This document shows positions 44,252 through 52,595 of a stretch of 64,000 nt of DNA, piece by piece. This DNA comes from Acididesulfobacillus acetoxydans (GTDB lineage Bacteria; Bacillota; Desulfitobacteriia; Desulfitobacteriales; Desulfitobacteriaceae), in assembly GCF_900016645.1 (NCBI RefSeq), contig NZ_CDGJ01000032.1; one strand, 5' to 3'. The translations under genes and the position numbers were made by a program. The notes below the pieces were generated by a model that was given only the letters and a program-made list of their open reading frames with translations, made no database searches and was not told the origin of the DNA. Each line of letters opens with the position of its first letter. The first letter of the stretch is position 1.

Positions 44252-44267
44252 TGGTACGACTTTTGCA
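44252..44267 (+). promoter_or_regulatory. Sigma-54 promoter of the ABC transporter operon
   Basis: TGGTACGACTTTTGCA: -24/-12 element with exact GG-N10-GC spacing, one mismatch from TGGCACG, about 33 bases before the first permease gene. Confidence 0.85.
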
Positions 44268-44299
44268 ATGATTTTATCCCCGAAAAGGAGTGTGAGGAG

Positions 44300-44956
44300 A
44301 TGACTTGGGCTGATCTGTTCAATTTTGTAACCGGAAATGCCAGCACAATTCGTAGGTATTCGGAAACTCATTTTATTCTGGTGCTGGAAACCGTCATAGT
44401 CTCACTGATCCTGTGGGTGCCCTTAGGCCTGCTTCTCAGCAAAAGCGACAAGTGGGCCGGACGGGTTATGGCCCTGGCCAATCTGATCTTTTGCATTCCC
44501 AGCCTTTCCCTGTTTGCCATCTTTGTGACGATTCCCGGTCTGGGACTGGGGCGGAGGTCTTCCCTCCTGGCCTTGGTTCTCTATGCTATGATGCCTCTCC
44601 TGCGCAATGTTTATGATGGGGTAAAAAATGTGGATCGTAGCGTGATCGAGGCCGCTAAAGGCATGGGCATGAGTGAGGCGGGAATTATACGGGAAATTCG
44701 TTTCCCGCTGGGCCTGCCCGTCATCTTTGCCGGTTTTCGGATCACGGTTGTTATGACAACAGGGATGGCGACAATTGCCTCTTTTATCGGGGAACAGAAT
44801 TTGGGCCGCTTTATAACCAACGGCATGGTCCGTAACAATACGGAAATGCTGGTGACCGGCGCCGTCTTAATCTCTGTGATTGCCGTTGTGCTGGACACGA
44901 TCCTTGGCTTGCTGGAAAAGGGGCTGATCCCCCGGGGATTAAGGCTGCGCCGTTAA
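44300..44956 (+). CDS. OpuC/EgtU-type ABC transporter permease 1
   Basis: Membrane component of a quaternary-amine importer, 218 residues, with about five to six membrane helices. It carries the permease signature EAAKGMGMSEAGIIREIRFPLGLPVIFAGFR (EAA loop that docks the ATPase) and GEQNLGRFITNG. Similar to OpuCB/OpuCD and to the membrane part of ergothioneine transporter EgtU. AAAAGGAG precedes the ATG. First gene of the second sigma-54 unit. Confidence 0.92.
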   Translation: MTWADLFNFVTGNASTIRRYSETHFILVLETVIVSLILWVPLGLLLSKSDKWAGRVMALANLIFCIPSLSLFAIFVTIPGLGLGRRSSLLALVLYAMMPLLRNVYDGVKNVDRSVIEAAKGMGMSEAGIIREIRFPLGLPVIFAGFRITVVMTTGMATIASFIGEQNLGRFITNGMVRNNTEMLVTGAVLISVIAVVLDTILGLLEKGLIPRGLRLRR

Positions 44957-45113
44957 TACTGACTTAGCCTGAAGGTATCTGCCCGCAGACGGAGAAAATT
45001 CCGGAATGAGCGGTAAGACTGCTAAGTCCGCTATGACCCGGAAATCAAAGCGTTCAAATGTCCAACTTTGTACTTCGCATATCGAATCTTGCACATCGTA
45101 AGGGGGGATGTCT

Positions 45114-46226
45114 GTGATAGAGCTAAGAGAAGTAACCAAGTGCTATAAAGGCCAAACTGTACCGGCAATTGAAAAGTTGTCCCTCTGCATAGATGAAGGG
45201 GAGATTTGTGTTCTGGTCGGTCCTTCGGGTTGCGGCAAAAGCACTACCTTGCGCCTAATTAACCGCATGATTGATCTTTCCTCAGGAACGATCCTAATCA
45301 ATGGGGAAGACATTCTGAATAAGGATCCGGATCAACTGCGCCGGGGCATCGGTTATGTAATCCAGCAGATCGGGCTTTTGCCGCACCGCACTATAGGGGA
45401 AAACATCGCGATTGTCCCACGCTTGTATAAATGGCCCAAAGGCAAGATCAAAGAACGGGTAAATCAACTTCTGACCATCATAGGGCTCGATCCGGATCAG
45501 ACAAGAAACAAATATCCTTCCCAATTAAGCGGCGGACAAATGCAAAGGGTAGGGGTAGCGCGGGCGATGGCTGTTGATCCGCCGATTATGCTGATGGATG
45601 AACCTTTTGGGGCGGTGGATCCCCTGGTGCGCAGCCACTTGCAGGATGAGTTTTTGCGCCTGCAAGAGGAAATTAAAAAGACCATTGTGTTTGTAACCCA
45701 TGATATTAACGAAGCGATTAAAATGGGGGACAAGATTGCCATATTTAACGAAGGGAGATTGGTGCAATTCGGCACTCCGGAGCAAATCCTGACTGATCCC
45801 GCCGATGATTTCGTGGAAAATTTTATCGGGCATGACCGGGTGGTGCGCATGCTCAGCCTTTACCGGGCGGAAGAAGCGGCCCGGAAGCGGGTGTGCGTCG
45901 TCCGGGACAATGAACTGGCCGGGCTGGCAGGCGAATTGCGCGAGGCCGGAACCGGGGTGGCCTTCATAATCGATGCCGGAGGCGGCCCTCTGGGCTATGT
46001 TACGGAAGAGGAAAGCACGGCCGTTTCCGGCCCGGAGAGATTAAAAGCCGTCGCCGCCGCACGGCGGAAAGCTTTTGTGCAGGCCAATACCCCCCTGCCG
46101 GACGCGCTGTCTATTTTGCTGGAATATGATCTCGATTGGCTGGGGGTGCTGCAAGGGAAATCCCTCTGCGGCGCGCTGTCGTTTAAGGATATCCAAAGAC
46201 ATGTTTACCGGAGAGAAGGTGAGTAA
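45114..46226 (+). CDS. OpuCA/EgtV-type ABC transporter ATPase with C-terminal CBS region
   Basis: About 370 residues. Walker A GPSGCGKST, Q-loop YVIQQIGLLPH, signature LSGGQMQRVGVARAMA, Walker B IMLMDEPFGAVDPLVR and the switch His in FVTHDINEA are all intact. Residues about 250-370 form a CBS-like regulatory tail, as in OpuCA, where it senses ionic strength or c-di-AMP. GTG 45114 gives the family start MIELREVTKCYKG and sits well after AGGGGGG; ATG 45108 abuts it. The stop is immediately followed by the next ATG. Confidence 0.93.
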   Translation: MIELREVTKCYKGQTVPAIEKLSLCIDEGEICVLVGPSGCGKSTTLRLINRMIDLSSGTILINGEDILNKDPDQLRRGIGYVIQQIGLLPHRTIGENIAIVPRLYKWPKGKIKERVNQLLTIIGLDPDQTRNKYPSQLSGGQMQRVGVARAMAVDPPIMLMDEPFGAVDPLVRSHLQDEFLRLQEEIKKTIVFVTHDINEAIKMGDKIAIFNEGRLVQFGTPEQILTDPADDFVENFIGHDRVVRMLSLYRAEEAARKRVCVVRDNELAGLAGELREAGTGVAFIIDAGGGPLGYVTEEESTAVSGPERLKAVAAARRKAFVQANTPLPDALSILLEYDLDWLGVLQGKSLCGALSFKDIQRHVYRREGE

Positions 46227-46877
46227 ATGACCTTGAGCTGGGCGCGTTTTCGGGTGGCTCTGTTTCAAAAGGCTCCCGGTGCTTTGTTGACCCACCTGCT
46301 GATTGTGGTCATCACGATGGTTCTGGCCATTGCCATATCCGTTCCGGTTGGAATTCTCTTAACCAGGCCCAAATTTCGCAGGTTCGGGATGTTGGTTCTC
46401 AATATCCTCAATATACTGCAAACTATCCCCGGTTTGGCGGTGCTGGCTTTTACGATGCCGATTCTGGGACTGGGTCTTAAACCGGCTATCGTTGCCTTAC
46501 TGTTCCAAAGCCTGCTGCCGATTGTCCGAAATACCATTGCCGGGCTGCTGGGGGTTAACGCCGACGTGAAAGAAGCCGCGGCGGGCATGGGAATGTCCCA
46601 GGCCAGAGTACTCCAGGAAGTTGAGCTCCCCTTGGCGATGCCGATCATTCTGAGCGGAATCAGGACCGCTACAGTGTATGTGGTCAGCACGGCAACTTTA
46701 GCTTCCATGATTGGGGCCGGCGGTTTGGGGGATATGATTTTTGGCGGTTTGGCTCTTATGATTCCTGAATACCTGATTGTGGGCGCCGGCTTGGGCGCAC
46801 TGATGGCGATCGCCTTTGACCGGGCGCTAAGTTACCTGGAGCACATGATTACTCCTCCCGGTATGCGGGTTGAATAG
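46227..46877 (+). CDS. OpuC/EgtU-type ABC transporter permease 2
   Basis: 216 residues, paralogous to the first permease. Helices are interrupted by the EAA-type loop EAAAGMGMSQARVLQEVELPLAMPIILSG, then STATLASMIGAGGLGDMIFGG. The ATG directly follows the ATPase stop. Two separate permeases plus a separate binding protein is the OpuC layout rather than the fused EgtU layout. Confidence 0.92.
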   Translation: MTLSWARFRVALFQKAPGALLTHLLIVVITMVLAIAISVPVGILLTRPKFRRFGMLVLNILNILQTIPGLAVLAFTMPILGLGLKPAIVALLFQSLLPIVRNTIAGLLGVNADVKEAAAGMGMSQARVLQEVELPLAMPIILSGIRTATVYVVSTATLASMIGAGGLGDMIFGGLALMIPEYLIVGAGLGALMAIAFDRALSYLEHMITPPGMRVE

Positions 46878-46883
46878 ATTAAC

Positions 46884-47026
46884 CTGACCGGGTCTGGAGA
46901 AAGGAGGAAATAAAAGGACAGAAATAAAAGGACAGATTAGATGGAATCAGGCACAGGTTCATGGGAGGAAAGACTCAGAAGTAAAAAGAGGAAGCGCAGA
47001 ACGGATTGTGCGAAAGGAGAATGTTC
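46884..47026 (+). repeat. Purine-rich leader with direct repeat before the binding-protein gene
   Basis: GAAATAAAAGGACA occurs twice (from 46907 and 46921). The whole gap is A/G-rich with repeated AAAGGA-type units and ends in AAAGGAG before the ATG. Short example of the purine leaders seen elsewhere in the window. Confidence 0.5.
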
Positions 47027-47989
47027 ATGAAAAGGTTACCCCTGTTAGGACTGGTGACCGTTTTAACCCTGGTACTGGCTCTGGGGGCCATTGCCGGCTG
47101 CGGTACGGGGCAAAACGCGGCAAGTGCGGGGAATTCCGCAGCGGCGGGAAATGCTCCTAAAAAAGGCCCGATTATTAAGGTTTCATCCAAAACCTTCACG
47201 GAAGCCGAGCTTTTGGGCCAGATGACTTATGATTACCTGAAATACCTTGGTTATCCCGTAGAGAACAAAATCGATCTCGGAGAAATAGCGGTCATCCGTC
47301 CGGCTCTGACATCGGGCCAAATCGACCTCTATTGGGAGTATACCGGAACCGGCGTCGAAACGCTGATGCACCACGCGCCTGTTTATAATTCTCAGGAAAG
47401 CTACGATCTGATTAAAAACTGGGATGCTAAGAACGGGATTGACTGGCTGGATTATGCGCCCCTCAATGATACTTATGGGATTGTAGTCCGTCCTGATATT
47501 GCTCGGAAATACAATCTTAAAACTATCTCTGATTATGTGAACCTTGTCAAGAAGGGAGTGCACCTGAAATTTGTAGGCTTCCCTGAGTGGGACGGCCGGG
47601 CCGACGGTTTGCCGGCATTTGAGAAAGCTTATAATTTCACGATGCCGAAACAAGATCTGGTCAACGTGGCTATGGGTTTAGGTTATGATACATTGAAAGC
47701 GAAAAAAGGAGATTTAATGATCGCCAATACCACAGATGCGGGTATCGTCGCTGACAAGTTTGATCTTCTCCAAGATAACTTACATGCTTTTCCGGTCTAT
47801 AATCCCTGTCCGGTCGTCAGAGAACAGATTGTGAAAGCTTATCCCACTTTGCCGGGTGACTTGAAAAAGCTGAGTTCTTTGCTGGACACGCCGACCATTA
47901 CCGGACTGAACAAACAGGTTGATGTGGACAAGAAAAGTATTGAGACAGTCTCTTCTGATTTCCTCAAGAGCAAAGGCTTAATCAAATAG
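47027..47989 (+). CDS. Substrate-binding lipoprotein of the OpuC-type transporter
   Basis: 320 residues. Lipoprotein signal with lipobox IAGC, Ala/Gly linker, then an OpuAC-type quaternary-amine-binding domain: VSSKTFTEAELLGQMTYDYL, LTSGQIDLYWEYTGTG, YGIVVRPDIARKYNLKTISD, then the second lobe. These are the conserved segments of OpuCC, ProX and EgtU binding domains. ATG 47027 lies 7 bases after AAAGGAG. Whether the ligand is glycine betaine, choline, carnitine or ergothioneine cannot be settled by reading; the genetic context favours the substrate of the adjacent methyltransferase operon. Confidence 0.92.
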   Translation: MKRLPLLGLVTVLTLVLALGAIAGCGTGQNAASAGNSAAAGNAPKKGPIIKVSSKTFTEAELLGQMTYDYLKYLGYPVENKIDLGEIAVIRPALTSGQIDLYWEYTGTGVETLMHHAPVYNSQESYDLIKNWDAKNGIDWLDYAPLNDTYGIVVRPDIARKYNLKTISDYVNLVKKGVHLKFVGFPEWDGRADGLPAFEKAYNFTMPKQDLVNVAMGLGYDTLKAKKGDLMIANTTDAGIVADKFDLLQDNLHAFPVYNPCPVVREQIVKAYPTLPGDLKKLSSLLDTPTITGLNKQVDVDKKSIETVSSDFLKSKGLIK

Positions 47990-48005
47990 GTTTTCCCTTT
48001 GTTAT

Positions 48006-48038
48006 AGGTCCGCCGGGAGAAATAAGCCTGGCGGGCCT
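48006..48038 (+). terminator. Hairpin after the transporter operon
   Basis: AGGTCCGCC pairs with GGCGGGCCT, 17 bases after the binding-protein stop region. No long T-run. Then 48040-48459 holds no gene. Confidence 0.45.
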
Positions 48039-48459
48039 TATGGCTCCTGTTTGCCAAAGCGCGTGCCCGGCCGGCGTGCTGCTATGATCAGGGTTTAGGA
48101 AATGTTTGGCACGTCTCAAAATTTTGCACCTGTTTAACAGAAGCAACGATTATTTGGAAACTTCAGGCGAGGTTCCCTCGCCTTAAAGCGGTTGACTAAC
48201 CCCATCCCATAAACGCCGGGTTGCTGGGCGATTCTCTCTCAAACGCCTTCCTGGGTACTTTCTCCTTGTCAAAGATCGTTGTTTACGCTATTTGGCATCT
48301 TGGACTCAGGGACTTCCAGAATTAGTTAATGCGTCAGCACCGGCCGCCGGGCGGAAGCTTTGACAGTCCCTGCCCGGCATGGTAGAATAATTATAGGATG
48401 TAAGCCGCATCCGCGAGGGAACATCGCTGCCGGCGGCAACAACTGCATAAGATGAAAAG

Positions 48460-48595
48460 TTCAAGCGCTGAGTTCTCTGTCAGAGAAACGGGGGAACCAA
48501 AATTTCCGGGGTGAGTCCACGCGGGTACTTGATTCCGTGTGGTAGGGTTATCTTTCGACCCGAACCCGTCAGCTAACTTCGTAAGCGTTGAAAGG
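48460..48595 (+). ncRNA. c-di-AMP riboswitch (ydaO/yuaA type)
   Basis: Conserved core elements appear in order: AAACGGGGGAACCA, GGGGTGAGTCC, GGTAGGGTTATCTTTCGACC, CGAACCCGTCAGCTAAC and TTCGTAAGCG, as in the ydaO motif that binds cyclic di-AMP. Flanking AAGCG segments can close the outer stem. It is followed by an intrinsic terminator at 48642, so ligand binding would be expected to stop transcription. Usual targets are wall hydrolases and osmolyte or K+ transporters; here the next gene is a YopX-like ORF. Confidence 0.85.
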
Positions 48596-48641
48596 AGATG
48601 TAGAGGCTGGGTTTAGCTTTTATATGCCTGTGTACCTTTTG

Positions 48642-48685
48642 ACCCCGCGCTTGTTGAAGCCGGGGTTTGTATTTGTGTTTTTCCC
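48642..48685 (+). terminator. Expression-platform terminator of the c-di-AMP riboswitch
   Basis: ACCCCG/CGGGGT with inner GCTT/AAGC stem, followed by the T-rich TTGTATTTGTGTTTTT. A second small hairpin, GGGATGTTGCGAACATCCC, lies at 48695-48713. Confidence 0.7.
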
Positions 48686-48815
48686 CGTCAGCAGGGGATG
48701 TTGCGAACATCCCAACCTGCACAACCCGGTCGCCTTCAGCGATTGCGCGTGTTAGAGTCTCGTCGGAACGCAAGCTCAGTTCAAGGCTCGGTCCAGTGAA
48801 AGAGGAGGTAGCAAT

Positions 48816-49178
48816 TTGAAAGAGTTTAAGTTCAGAGTCTGGGATAAAGTCAAAAGAACGATGTTGAGGCCGCAGGCCATTACGTTTGATATCCAGAGTT
48901 TAGCGCCTTTCGCCGTCAGTGTACCCGGCCGTTCGTGGGAACCCGTCGGGAAATTCGACTTGCTCCAATGGACTGGTTTATCCGATACCAAGGGCAAAGA
49001 AGTGTACGAAGGTGATTTTATCAAGATTGCGGGGACGATTTACCGAGTGACTTGGAGCCAAGCGGCCGCCGGTTTTGAACTGGTAGAGGTAGGGGATTCG
49101 GGTAATCGCAGTATCGTTGATGTTGGAATGGGCATACTGGTGGGAAATCAGTTTGAAAACAGCGATCTCGTGCACTAG
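48816..49178 (+). CDS. YopX-family protein
   Basis: 120 residues: KEFKFRVWDKVKRTML, LLQWTGLSDTKGKEVYEGDFIK, then a beta-rich domain ending GNQFENSDL. This is the typical layout of YopX proteins, usually found in phages and of unknown function. The TTG start is fixed by AGGAGGT 6 bases upstream. No other phage genes are nearby. It is the first gene after the c-di-AMP riboswitch. Confidence 0.85.
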   Translation: MKEFKFRVWDKVKRTMLRPQAITFDIQSLAPFAVSVPGRSWEPVGKFDLLQWTGLSDTKGKEVYEGDFIKIAGTIYRVTWSQAAAGFELVEVGDSGNRSIVDVGMGILVGNQFENSDLVH

Positions 49179-49228
49179 GATGCGGCTTGAGGAAGCCGGC
49201 AGTATTTCACATCCCAAGGAAACCCAAC

Positions 49229-49266
49229 AAACCGCAGTACCGAAATGTCGGTGCCGCGGTTTTCTT
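49229..49266 (+). terminator. Rho-independent terminator after the YopX gene
   Basis: AACCGC/GCGGTT outer stem with inner GTACCGA/TCGGTGC, followed by TTTTCTTC. Confidence 0.75.
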
Positions 49267-49364
49267 CTGTCGGAGAGTGCCTTTGAACCGGAATTCTCAA
49301 TCACTTTGCCACGTGACGTTTTTTCTTCGGTCTCGTTTTAATATATGAGGGGGGAACAAAGGAG

Positions 49365-50210
49365 ATGGGAGCGGAGTTTAGGGGAGATGAAACCGAAACA
49401 TGGTACAATCAAAGCGTGACGCGGCTTTATCGGTTTGTTTACGGACGAGTGCAGAATAGGGCTGAGGCGGAAGACATTACGCAAGAAGCGTATGTACGTT
49501 GTCTGAAAATGTACAAAGGCAGAAACAGCTTGCCCCCCTACGCGTACTTGCGGCAGACGGCCCAAAACCTGATTTATGACCGCTATCGCAGTTTACTCAC
49601 CCACCCGGTTTCGACTGTTGACCCCAAAAGGCCGCAACAAATCTATGCCCGGGCGAAAAGCGTCGTTTTCGCCTATGGTGACACCGTCGTTTCGGAAACC
49701 GTGCCCGATGCCCCCTTTGTTTTGTCCCCTGGAGCCGCCTTGGGTCAGGCGGACGGCGGTCAACTGGAAGTGTTGAAGGATAGTCTGCGCTGGCGCCAAG
49801 GTGGTTTGGAAATCAAAGCAGAGGGGCCCCGGGCACTTGAACTGGCCAGGCAGTTAGCGAAAATCACTCTGCCGCAGGCCGGACAAGGGACGGGTCAAGT
49901 GCCTCAGGTTAAAGTTCCGGTCAATATGGAAGTGGTCAGAAACAGTCAACAGCAGGTGGATGCCGGCAGCAGCCCCTGGCAGCTCGATCCTCTGCAAGTG
50001 GCACAGACCTTCGTGGCGCTCAAGATGTCGCCCGGAGGAATCAAAGGTAATCCGCCCGTCGCTTACTCCTCCTTTAAGTTGGCGGTGAACACCGGCGCGG
50101 AAGCCGTCGTCCGGGTGGCCCAGGGACCGGTTAAGACCGTTTACCTGAAACGGCTGGTGCGCCAGGATGCGAGCGGCATTTGGACAGTGGTCGGCTACGC
50201 TCCCAGGTGA
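49365..50210 (+). CDS. Chimeric protein: sigma-70 region 2 fused to a C-terminal sensor-like domain, no region 4
   Basis: 281 residues. Residues about 11-78 are a clear ECF sigma region 2 (YNQSVTRLYRFVYGRVQNRAEAEDITQEAYVRCLKMY, then LRQTAQNLIYDRYRS). No region 4 helix-turn-helix follows. Residues about 85-281 are instead a beta-rich, Gln/Pro-containing segment ending LKRLVRQDASGIWTVVGYAPR, like the extracellular domain of some anti-sigma or exported proteins, but without a membrane helix between. This could be an in-frame deletion that joined a sigma gene to its anti-sigma neighbour, or a true new architecture. GAGGGGGG lies 10 bases before the ATG; a terminator follows. Confidence 0.75.
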   Translation: MGAEFRGDETETWYNQSVTRLYRFVYGRVQNRAEAEDITQEAYVRCLKMYKGRNSLPPYAYLRQTAQNLIYDRYRSLLTHPVSTVDPKRPQQIYARAKSVVFAYGDTVVSETVPDAPFVLSPGAALGQADGGQLEVLKDSLRWRQGGLEIKAEGPRALELARQLAKITLPQAGQGTGQVPQVKVPVNMEVVRNSQQQVDAGSSPWQLDPLQVAQTFVALKMSPGGIKGNPPVAYSSFKLAVNTGAEAVVRVAQGPVKTVYLKRLVRQDASGIWTVVGYAPR

Positions 50211-50287
50211 AAGAGTGGGTCGAGGACATCGGTCCGGACGAACTATACTGCAAGAGCAGAAATACCTGAGGCCGCTTCTGTCAAAGG

Positions 50288-50320
50288 AAAGGTCCCGGAG
50301 AGAACTTCTCCGGGGCCTTT
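50288..50320. terminator. Strong terminator hairpin
   Basis: AAAGGTCCCGGAGA pairs with TCTCCGGGGCCTTT (one mismatch) around a 4-5-base loop. The A-rich and T-rich ends could make it work in both directions; the gene ending toward it on the minus strand is 190 bases away. Confidence 0.75.
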
Positions 50321-50510
50321 CTCCGTCAACCGGACGCCCGGTTTTATGATCTTCCTGTTGCACGATTAAGCCATCTGCCCCCACAATAAGGCTGACAAAT
50401 TGTTTGGAGTACAGTTGACGCATGAGGGAATCTTTAAAAGGTGACGCAGCTTTTGGTGCAGGAGAGAGGCGAGAAATTTCCGATTTGTTGCCTTTCCGAG
50501 CTGAGAGGGG

Positions 50511-51473
50511 TTACGGTGCCTTTCCTGCCGGAAGTCCTCCTGCAGCCGTGGCGTATTCGACGGCGTTGAGGACCGCTCTTTCGACGGCGTCCACCGTGGC
50601 GGCGGCCAAAGCGAGGATTTCTCCGTGCCATTCACCTTTGACCTTACCGGTGGCCAGGGCGAAGAGGGTGTCCCCGTCGAAGAGGGTATGGACCGGCCGG
50701 ATGGTCCGGGCCAGGCCGTCATGAGCCAGCTTGGCCAGGTGATTGGCTTGCTCCACACTCAGATCGGCGTCTGTTGCCACCACGCCGATGGTCGTGTTCG
50801 TCGCCCCCAAGATGGATTGCCCGCTTCCTTTCTGCACTTCCCGAGCCGTGTTGACGAAACGGCCGGTAAGGGGGTGGCGTGTGCCCGCCAGGATGGTGTT
50901 GTCTTGCGGGCGAACGACGTCGCCAAAAGCATTGACGACGATCAAGGCCCCGACTATGGCCTTGCCCACCCGGATACTGGCTGTACCCAGCCCGGATTTC
51001 GTGGCTTGCCCCGGACCGAAGAGCTTGCCCACAGAAGCTCCGGTTCCGGCCCCCACACATCCTTGAGCCACTTCACCCGTTCCGGCAGTCTGGCAAGCCT
51101 GATAGCCCATGGCTTCATCCGGCCAGGCGACTTGACCGAGAGGCAGATCAAAAATAACCGCTCCCGGGACGATGGGCACTTTGGTGACGCCGACATCATA
51201 GCCGATTCCCCGTTCCCAGAGGTAGCGCATGACGCCGGCAGCCGCATTCAGCCCGAAGGCGCTGCCTCCCGCCAGGAGAATGGCCTGCGCTTTGTCCACG
51301 AGGGTAGCCGGGCGGCAGAGATCCGTCTCCCGCGTGCCGGGGGCCGAACCGCGGACATCGACTCCGACCACAGCCCCCTCGCGGCAGATGATGACCGTGC
51401 AGCCCGTCAAAGCGTCACGGTTCTCGGCCTGTCCGACTTCGATTCCGGACACGTCGGTGATGGCATTGAACAC
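50511..51473 (-). CDS. P1-family peptidase (DmpA/NylC-like N-terminal-nucleophile hydrolase)
   Basis: 320 residues. N-terminal ITDVSGIEVGQAENRDALTGCTV, then GSAPGTRETDL, LLAGGSAFGLNAAAGVMRYL, VGAGTGASVGK, and NTTIGVVATDADLS, where the Thr is the likely autoprocessing nucleophile by analogy to NylC. Family members are aminopeptidases or nylon-oligomer hydrolases; the natural substrate is unclear. GAGGGTGATCTC precedes the ATG on the minus strand. Stands alone between repeat elements. Confidence 0.9.
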   Translation of the reverse strand: MFNAITDVSGIEVGQAENRDALTGCTVIICREGAVVGVDVRGSAPGTRETDLCRPATLVDKAQAILLAGGSAFGLNAAAGVMRYLWERGIGYDVGVTKVPIVPGAVIFDLPLGQVAWPDEAMGYQACQTAGTGEVAQGCVGAGTGASVGKLFGPGQATKSGLGTASIRVGKAIVGALIVVNAFGDVVRPQDNTILAGTRHPLTGRFVNTAREVQKGSGQSILGATNTTIGVVATDADLSVEQANHLAKLAHDGLARTIRPVHTLFDGDTLFALATGKVKGEWHGEILALAAATVDAVERAVLNAVEYATAAGGLPAGKAP

Positions 51474-51499
51474 GAGATCACCCTCTTTTTTTTAATCCA

Positions 51500-51690
51500 A
51501 TCGCAAGACTCCTACTTCTACAAGTGGGAGTGGGTCCCACGTACCCTGCTTCGGTGGGGGTAGACTCAGCCTTTGGCCGTTATTGTCCACCGGACGGTCA
51601 CGCCTTCGGCGTGATCGTAATCATCATTGGCAGTGTCCCAGTGGCGATAGTCTCCACTGGAGACTATCGCCACCGAAGACATTCTCACCG
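51500..51690 (+). repeat. Dispersed modular hairpin element, long copy B
   Basis: Starts with CTCCTACTTCTACAAGTGGG, then CTTCGGTGGGGGTAGACTC, GTCCACCGGAC, a CACGCCTTCGGCGTG hairpin, and AGTCTCCACTGGAGACT with GCGATAGTC/GACTATCGC outside it. Shares its outer modules with 57591-57701 and, reversed, with 29517-29728. The remaining gap to 51949 shows no gene. Confidence 0.8.
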
Positions 51691-51949
51691 CACAAGTAAC
51701 ACCACCACCGTCACAGAGTCGCCCAAATGAAGACAAAAAGCCCGCGACTCAACCGCAAGCCAGTACCAAAGATAAACGGGGCAACTGTCAGTATCAGGTT
51801 TTTCCCCAGGGCCGCTTTATGAGCGGAGCCAGTCCAATGCGGCGCCGGCCCGGTTTCCGGGGCGTGCTGGACGCGGAAGTTTCCGAGGGATATAATGGAA
51901 AAGGAGCGGATCGTGCAGAAACAGGGTTTCCCGGAAAGGAGAGTCTTAG

Positions 51950-52507
51950 GTGCTTCCCGAAAGGACTAAGGTCAGTTACGAAGAATTCCTGAGTTTGAAC
52001 CAGGCGGACGAGAGATTGGAATATATCGAGGGAGAAGTCTGTCTCCTGGTATCACCCAGTGTAGAGCATCAGCGTACGTTGCTCAATATAGCTTTTGTCT
52101 TTAAAAGTTATTTTAAGAGAAAATCTTGTGAACCGTTTATTGCCCCTTTGGATCTCATCCTGCGCAAGGAAGAGGAAGGTGTTCCCCACCATGTTCAGCC
52201 GGACATCATGGTCATATGTGATAAGTAGGGGCCAAAAGATAATCAATACCAAGGGATACCGTCTTTGATCGCGGAGATTGTATCGCCAACCAACGGTCCG
52301 TATGATCGGATCAAGAAATTCAATTTGTATATGCGCTTCGGGGTTAAAGAGTACTGGCTCGTCCATCCAAAGTTTAAAACAGTTGAGGTGAATGTCCTAA
52401 ATGAGGAGGAGCTCTATGAGCAGTCAGGCATTTACAAAGGACCGGATGTCGTATTCTCACAGAGTTTCCCCGATTTGGCGGTTGATTTAAAAGATGTATT
52501 TGCTTAA
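51950..52507 (+). pseudogene. Uma2-family endonuclease gene interrupted by an in-frame amber codon
   Basis: One frame of 186 codons reads as a Uma2 protein: N-terminal VSYEEFLSLNQADERLEYIEGEV, QPDIMVICDK, then TAG at 52226-52228, then IPSLIAEIVSPTNGPYDRIKKFNLYMRFGVKEYWLVHP to the normal end. Both halves are in the same frame and the catalytic region (PDIMV... LIAEIVSP... YW-V-P) is otherwise complete, so a single nonsense mutation is simplest. AAAGGAG precedes the GTG start. Readthrough as pyrrolysine is conceivable but unsupported. Confidence 0.8.
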
Positions 52508-52595
52508 GGGGCAGGTTAGGGAGGAACGATATACGAAGTGCTGCTCCCATTTGTCAAGGGAAACTCTTGCGATCAAGATGAAAGGATGATGAAAG

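Noticed and set aside
48107..48128. TGGCACG followed by TTTTGCACC resembling a sigma-54 promoter
   Set aside because: 16 bases separate GG and GC instead of 10, so RpoN could not bind it in the usual way.
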